From positions 55,282 to 119,281 of the IMG/VR virus record IMGVR_UViG_3300008448_000009: a stretch of 64,000 nt of DNA. One strand, given 5' to 3'. Positions within the stretch are counted from its first letter, which is position 1; every line of letters begins with the position of its first letter. Positions 63,820 to 64,000 of the stretch are shown one piece after another. The notes beneath the pieces are model-generated. The model ran no database searches, had not been told where the DNA came from, and worked only from the letters and a program-made list of their open reading frames with translations. The DNA comes from a virus. Made by a program: the position numbers and the translations under genes.

Positions 63820-64000
63820 TTATTCTTTTAACCAATGCGTTACAATTTGGTTGCTCACGTTGAAGTGGCTTTTATCCTTTCCGTTGGCGTCAACATTTAT
63901 AGTATAGGTTGCATCAAGTCTATGGGTATTGCCCATTGTTGTTTTTGTCTTAACAAGATACTTGCCACCAACCTTTGGTTTCTCAATAGTAATATCAATC
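63820..64000 (-). CDS. C-terminal part of an unknown protein (cut by window edge)
   Basis: Frame open to the right edge, stop TAA at 63820-63822 inside a linker. About 60 residues visible, beta-rich and basic (KPKVGGKYLVKTKTT), ending VTHWLKE. No family recognised. Confidence 0.65.
   Translation of the reverse strand, partial: IDITIEKPKVGGKYLVKTKTTMGNTHRLDATYTINVDANGKDKSHFNVSNQIVTHWLKE

Overview
The window looks like a piece of a large, AT-rich, T4-type tailed phage (contractile-tail lineage) infecting a Bacteroidota (Flavobacterium-like) host. The virion module has the T4 head-gene order on the minus strand: large terminase (gp17-like), portal (gp20-like), prohead protease (gp21-like), acidic scaffold (gp22-like) and major capsid protein (gp23-like). 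Host assignment rests on promoter boxes of the Bacteroidota type (TTG, about 19-21 bp, then TAnnTTTG), the near absence of Shine-Dalgarno sequences, a ClpC-type chaperone and a BspA-like adhesin. I cannot name a genus.

Layout. 1-5065 (plus): baseplate/tail genes and two small proteins with a shared N-terminal tag. 5118-22284 (minus): secreted nuclease, capsid, scaffold, protease, portal, terminase and a run of long acidic virion-type proteins, one of which is split at an A10 run. 22348-25550 (minus): a BspA-like fibre cassette and membrane proteins. 25596-31935: thymidylate synthase, small genes of unknown function, and a plus-strand clpC-like gene. 31986-47674 (both strands): accessory late genes including a metallopeptidase, an ABC-ATPase/GNAT pair split at a T9 run, a TibC-like glycosyltransferase, an RNase H-like protein, thioredoxin, PD-(D/E)XK and HNH nucleases, a nucleotidyltransferase, a PcfJ-like protein and a putative ADP-ribosyltransferase. 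47690-48200: a non-coding boundary with a striking G-run block. 48207-64000 (almost all minus): about 40 small early-type genes, mostly of unknown function, in short operons.

Two expression programmes are visible. Late-type genes tend to have an ATATTTAT(A/T) box just upstream of the start codon. Right-hand genes have TAnnTTTG promoters, many followed by a nearly invariant leader (core AACCAATTAAACTTATAT), while internal gene junctions repeat a stop-TAAACTTAT-ATG linker. The same region holds candidate small RNAs (one with partial complementarity to the leader), a multi-hairpin RNA, a tRNA-like element with a shortened anticodon arm, and low-complexity non-coding islands (TTCGGG repeats, CG/CA-alternating DNA).

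The strongest candidate systems are: (1) a set of late proteins with a short MKxxIKxLLRE-type N-terminal tag ending in an (L/I)xE motif, like T4 capsid-targeting sequences cut by the gp21 protease, which would make them packaged and injected effectors; and (2) the repeated early promoter/leader/linker system with its possible antisense small RNA. All functional calls are from reading the sequence; no database search was run.
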